From the NCBI GenBank assembly GCA_958352145.1, contig CATWNM010000006.1, forward strand, positions 6,989-70,988: a stretch of DNA of 64,000 nt, in the 5' to 3' direction. Below are positions 61,214 through 64,000 of this stretch, piece by piece. The notes under the pieces are model-generated. The model did not search any database. It was given only the letters and a program-made list of their open reading frames with translations, and was not told where the DNA came from. The stretch is from an uncultured Eubacteriales bacterium. Its GTDB lineage: Bacteria > Bacillota > Clostridia > Oscillospirales > CAG-272. Each line of letters starts with the position of its first letter. Positions within the stretch are counted from its first letter, which is position 1. The position numbers were made by a program, and so were the translations under genes.

Positions 61214-62209
61214 ATGCCAAATTGTACTGCAAAATGTCAAAGCCTACGGGAAAAATTGACGATCTATGAGGGAACATTTCCTGACAAACCGACAAACTGC
61301 TATGCGCTTCTGCTGTTTGAAGAGGGGTATGCTGAAATCTCGGTTAACCACACAAAGTACCACTGCGCCGCACCGTCGGTTTTATGCCTGAACGACCAGC
61401 AGTCGTTCAAGATAAGCACGGCGGATCATCTGACGGCAGCAGCGGTATTTTTTTATCCGGAATTTCTCAACAGCAAGCTCACGCTGGAAACGATTGCGAA
61501 AAACCGGCCGGAAAAGCTGTGCGCGCAGTATGATTTTCTGATGCTCCTGCCTTTTATTGCGAACAGCTTCAACGACTCGTTCCACAGCGCAGTTCCCGGC
61601 GCCCTTCAAAAAATGCGCCGTCTGCTGCAAGAATGCGCCGTGCTGATGCGCGGCAACGCGGAATATAGTATATTCCGGGCTCGGTCGCGCCTGATCGACT
61701 GCCTGCACATCTGTGAAGACGTCTTTTCCATGCCGCAATTCGAACTGCCCAAAACGATGGCCGGCATGCACACGCCGAAAAATATGCCTGAACTGAACCG
61801 GGCGCTTCACATCATTTGGGACGAATACGGGAATCCGGAGATGAACGCAGCTTGGCTTTTGGAGACGCTGCACGTCAGCAAAGAAGTGCTGAACCGGCAA
61901 TTTCGCATCGCCATGGGGATGAGCATCTATCAGTACATATTGAATTACCGGCTGAACATGGCCATACAGCGCATGCTCAGTACGGAAATATCCATCGACC
62001 GGATCAGCGAAGTTCAATTCGTATGTCACGTTTTCGGTCATTTTCAAAAAGAAAATGGGCATACCGCCGCAGGATTTCCGCGTTTTGGAAAAAGAACGCT
62101 ACCGGGCGCTCTGCGAGTAACGGTTTTGCATGCACCGGCGCGCACAGCAGATAAAAAACGAGAAAAACGGCCGTCTCCGTCTCCCGGCAAAACGCATTTG
62201 GTCACATAA
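61214..62209 (+). pseudogene. AraC-type transcription regulator, frameshifted in the HTH
   Basis: ATG 61214 follows AAAGGAGG. Residues 1-180 are a cupin-like sensor part (YEGTFPDKPTNCYALLLFEEG). The first HTH is intact (NAAWLLETLHVSKEVLNRQF; FRIAMGMSIYQYILNYRLNMA). After IDRISE the frame moves: the in-frame product goes off into VQFVCHVFGHFQKENG and a Pro/Arg tail to 62209. Another frame gives the expected FNSYVTFSVIFKKKMGIPPQDFR and stops at 62120. Several bases are missing near 62005-62015. The second HTH is thus destroyed in the reading frame; activity is doubtful. It divides from the carrier operon. Confidence 0.75.
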
Positions 62210-62524
62210 AGCCCGTCAAAAAATTTGGAGAGACAGGGCTTTGCGGAGCGCGCCTTTTTCGCGGCCGCCGGCGCGCTTTTCACCAGTAAAAAAACAAGGC
62301 ACGCAGACGTAAAATGTCGGCTTTTGAAAATTTTTTGAAATATTCAAATTTTTCCATTGCTTTTTGTCAAAAAGAAAATCCGGCGGTCACTGGCTTTCCC
62401 AAACCGCAGATTGACAAAACCGGCCGCCTGTGCTAAAATAAAGCAGAAACACTTTTGGCACAGGTATGCGCGCGCCCCATTTTCCCAGTTATGGCAAACC
62501 GTATTTTTCACGCCGGAGGTTCTT

Positions 62525-63487
62525 ATGAAAATTCCGCTTCACCTGCTCATTCTCGCCGCGCTCTGCTTTGGGCTCTGCGCATGTGGCCGCACCGGCATTC
62601 CCGCGCATACGACGGACAGCGAAGTTTTAACCTTCGCCTCCGCCGTACAGACGGAAGATCCCACGAGCCACACAGAAGCATCGCCTGGCAGTGCCCCCCA
62701 AACAGAAAATTTTGATGAACCCTATGCAGACCTCTCCCCCACGGCAAACTTGACGCCGGAAACCATACTGGCAAAAGGCGAAATGATCTGGTCTGTTGTA
62801 AATTTCCCCGATTTCTATGCGGACGGCTGCGATCCTGCCACGGTCAAGGAAACCGTGTATTCGATCAGGCCTGAACTCTTTACCAATATTTCGAAAGGCG
62901 GCGACACGATCTCCATTTTGTATCCGGTGATCGACATTCCGGCCGCGCCTGAATTTGCCGAGGCGCTCAATCAGGAAATCCGCGACTTTATGTGGCTGGA
63001 CGCGCCTTTTCCCGAATGCGAACTCGGATATATGCATGTCACCGGCACTTTTGCCATCACCTGGGCGGACAGAACCCATTTCAGCATCGCTTGCTTCCAG
63101 CATTACGTTTACCGCCGTACCGAAGATTTCTGGTATGGCGTTACCGTCGATGTAGCTGCAAAAAAGCGAATGACGCTTTCAGATCTCTCCATAACATCTG
63201 AAAAATTGGAAGCGCTGCTGTCATCCCCAAACACACGGTCGAACACGATTTTAGGCGGCATTGAACTGCAAGAATGGGTCTGGGAAGAGATGGAACCGGA
63301 GAAAATCAACAGCTTTTTTATAGGCGCGGCACCCTATACCCCAACTTCCAATCTCTCGCTGGGCACACCGACCTCGCTTAACATCATACTCTTATGGCTT
63401 TGTATGGGCGGCTATGAGGATGCTGTTCTCAAAGTCCCCTTTAAATTTGAAAAGCAAAACGAATCCGATTTTGCACAGGCGCAATAA
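62525..63487 (+). CDS. Lipoprotein with DUF4163/DUF3298-like domain
   Basis: 320 residues from ATG 62525, after GGAGGTTCTT; a longer frame has no site. The lipobox is FGLCACG (Cys near 19). A Thr/Ser/Pro linker follows, and from residue 85 there is an alpha/beta domain (ISKGGDTISILYPVIDIP; LNQEIRDFMW; TGTFAITWADRTHFSIACFQHYVYRR; VTVDVAAKKRMTLSDL). The layout resembles the DUF4163-DUF3298 pair seen in RsiV-like and other surface proteins. It should be on the outer membrane face. Function unknown. Confidence 0.7.
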   Translation: MKIPLHLLILAALCFGLCACGRTGIPAHTTDSEVLTFASAVQTEDPTSHTEASPGSAPQTENFDEPYADLSPTANLTPETILAKGEMIWSVVNFPDFYADGCDPATVKETVYSIRPELFTNISKGGDTISILYPVIDIPAAPEFAEALNQEIRDFMWLDAPFPECELGYMHVTGTFAITWADRTHFSIACFQHYVYRRTEDFWYGVTVDVAAKKRMTLSDLSITSEKLEALLSSPNTRSNTILGGIELQEWVWEEMEPEKINSFFIGAAPYTPTSNLSLGTPTSLNIILLWLCMGGYEDAVLKVPFKFEKQNESDFAQAQ

Positions 63488-63491
63488 CGCT

Positions 63492-64000
63492 TTACTGAAT
63501 CACGGCACATACTTTTGTATACGCATTTCTGCGGTCTCTCAGTTTCTTTTGAACTATTGCATCATCTAAATCTTGTTTACCTTTAATCGTGAGTGAAATC
63601 ACATCCACGTCGCTTGCGCGGCCTGGCGTCAGTGCATCTGTTTTTTGATTTAAATCATGAGCTTGCCAATAATACCCCGCGGACTCCCATGGAAACATTT
63701 GAGCTACATGCAACGGGCCAATCGTTACAATATCTGTGTATATACATAATTTTGAAGCATTTAGTCCTGCTTCTTCAGCACTTTGGCAAACCTGATCATA
63801 CATAGCTTTAATTTCATAAGCGTAATAATGTGCTGCCGGAAGATGTCTGCCATCTAAAAACGGATACTTTTCCAAAATTTTATAGGTAGCAAACGCCTGA
63901 TATTCGTATTCATTTGTCATCTGTATCGCACCTGCGCCGCGATACGGATTCGTGCTGTTATCCTGCAAATAATCATCGCCCGCATCAGATACACCCGATT
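63492..64000 (-). CDS. C-terminal part of a large protein, possibly GH19/lysozyme-like
   Basis: The frame is open to the window end (169 residues plus stop), so the start lies outside. It begins SGVSDAGDDYLQDNSTNPYRGAG and runs to NAYTKVCAVIQ. The stretch YRGAGAIQMTNEYEYQAF resembles the RGRGxIQLT motif of GH19-type chitinases and endolysins. The next half (HYYAYEIKAMYDQVCQSAEE; LCIYTDIVTIGPLHVAQMFPWES) has no recognised match. The base composition is more AT-rich than the neighbours. It ends five bases from the convergent lipoprotein stop. Confidence 0.5.
   Translation of the reverse strand, partial: SGVSDAGDDYLQDNSTNPYRGAGAIQMTNEYEYQAFATYKILEKYPFLDGRHLPAAHYYAYEIKAMYDQVCQSAEEAGLNASKLCIYTDIVTIGPLHVAQMFPWESAGYYWQAHDLNQKTDALTPGRASDVDVISLTIKGKQDLDDAIVQKKLRDRRNAYTKVCAVIQ

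Noticed and set aside
1..64000. CRISPR arrays and cas genes
   Set aside because: No regularly spaced direct repeats and no Cas-like proteins were seen.

Overview
The window looks like chromosomal DNA of an uncultured, probably gut- or rumen-associated clostridium (Bacillota, Clostridia). The evidence is the set of homologues: a FabK-type fatty-acid cluster, SpoIID, a PPi-type phosphofructokinase, a DUF1292 protein, strong AGGAGG ribosome sites and a dockerin-containing glycosidase. Most of the window is GC-rich housekeeping DNA. The first 6.8 kb is visibly AT-rich and stops at the 3' end of a tRNA-Ser(GCU) gene, so I read it as an integrated island.

Island (1-6810). Minus strand: a compact ribosomally synthesised peptide (RiPP) cluster with a radical SAM/SPASM maturase, a small carrier protein, two previously hidden Cys-rich precursor peptides (CC-x5-CC-x3/4-C cores), a perfect 15-bp stem-loop and a subtilisin-like protease cut by the window edge. 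Then follow a decayed IS256 transposase, hairpin-rich repeat elements, a two-gene trypsin-like protease plus membrane-protein unit that resembles a biological-conflict cassette, and an IS3-type transposase.

Core (6811-30400). tRNA-Ser, gapA, a WecG/TagA glycosyltransferase, PPi-phosphofructokinase, a lipoprotein and a broken C39-like peptidase gene. A complete elongation cluster for fatty acids follows (fabH-acpP-fabK-fabD-fabG-fabF-fabZ-accD-accA, without accB/accC). Divergent from it is an ECF sigma/anti-sigma pair. Then come an MBOAT O-acyltransferase with an AlgX-like partner and a lipoprotein, SpoIID, DNA polymerase IV, tadA, a CPBP protease and a sugar-ABC ATPase.

Core, second part (30400-48540). 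tex, rsuA, a GNAT acetyltransferase, rarA, recG, a second MBOAT/AlgX-like pair, a sulfatase with a small membrane protein, an unusual Lys/Arg/Tyr-repeat protein, a probable 6S RNA, a DUF1292 protein, hemW, lepA and a DUF1848 protein.

Accessory end (48815-64000). A secreted beta-helix/dockerin/GH43 protein converges on a long minus-strand gene set that starts beside a divergent (and frameshifted) AraC-type regulator. The set encodes an NTP_transf_5 nucleotidyltransferase, a thymidylate-kinase-like P-loop protein, a carrier protein, a stand-alone acyl-adenylating ligase and two DNRLRE/CBM-like proteins without signal peptides. Beyond a strong hairpin come a nitroreductase and an 823-residue alpha/beta hydrolase. 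I do not recognise this as any described pathway. Together with the RiPP cluster it is the most interesting part of the window.
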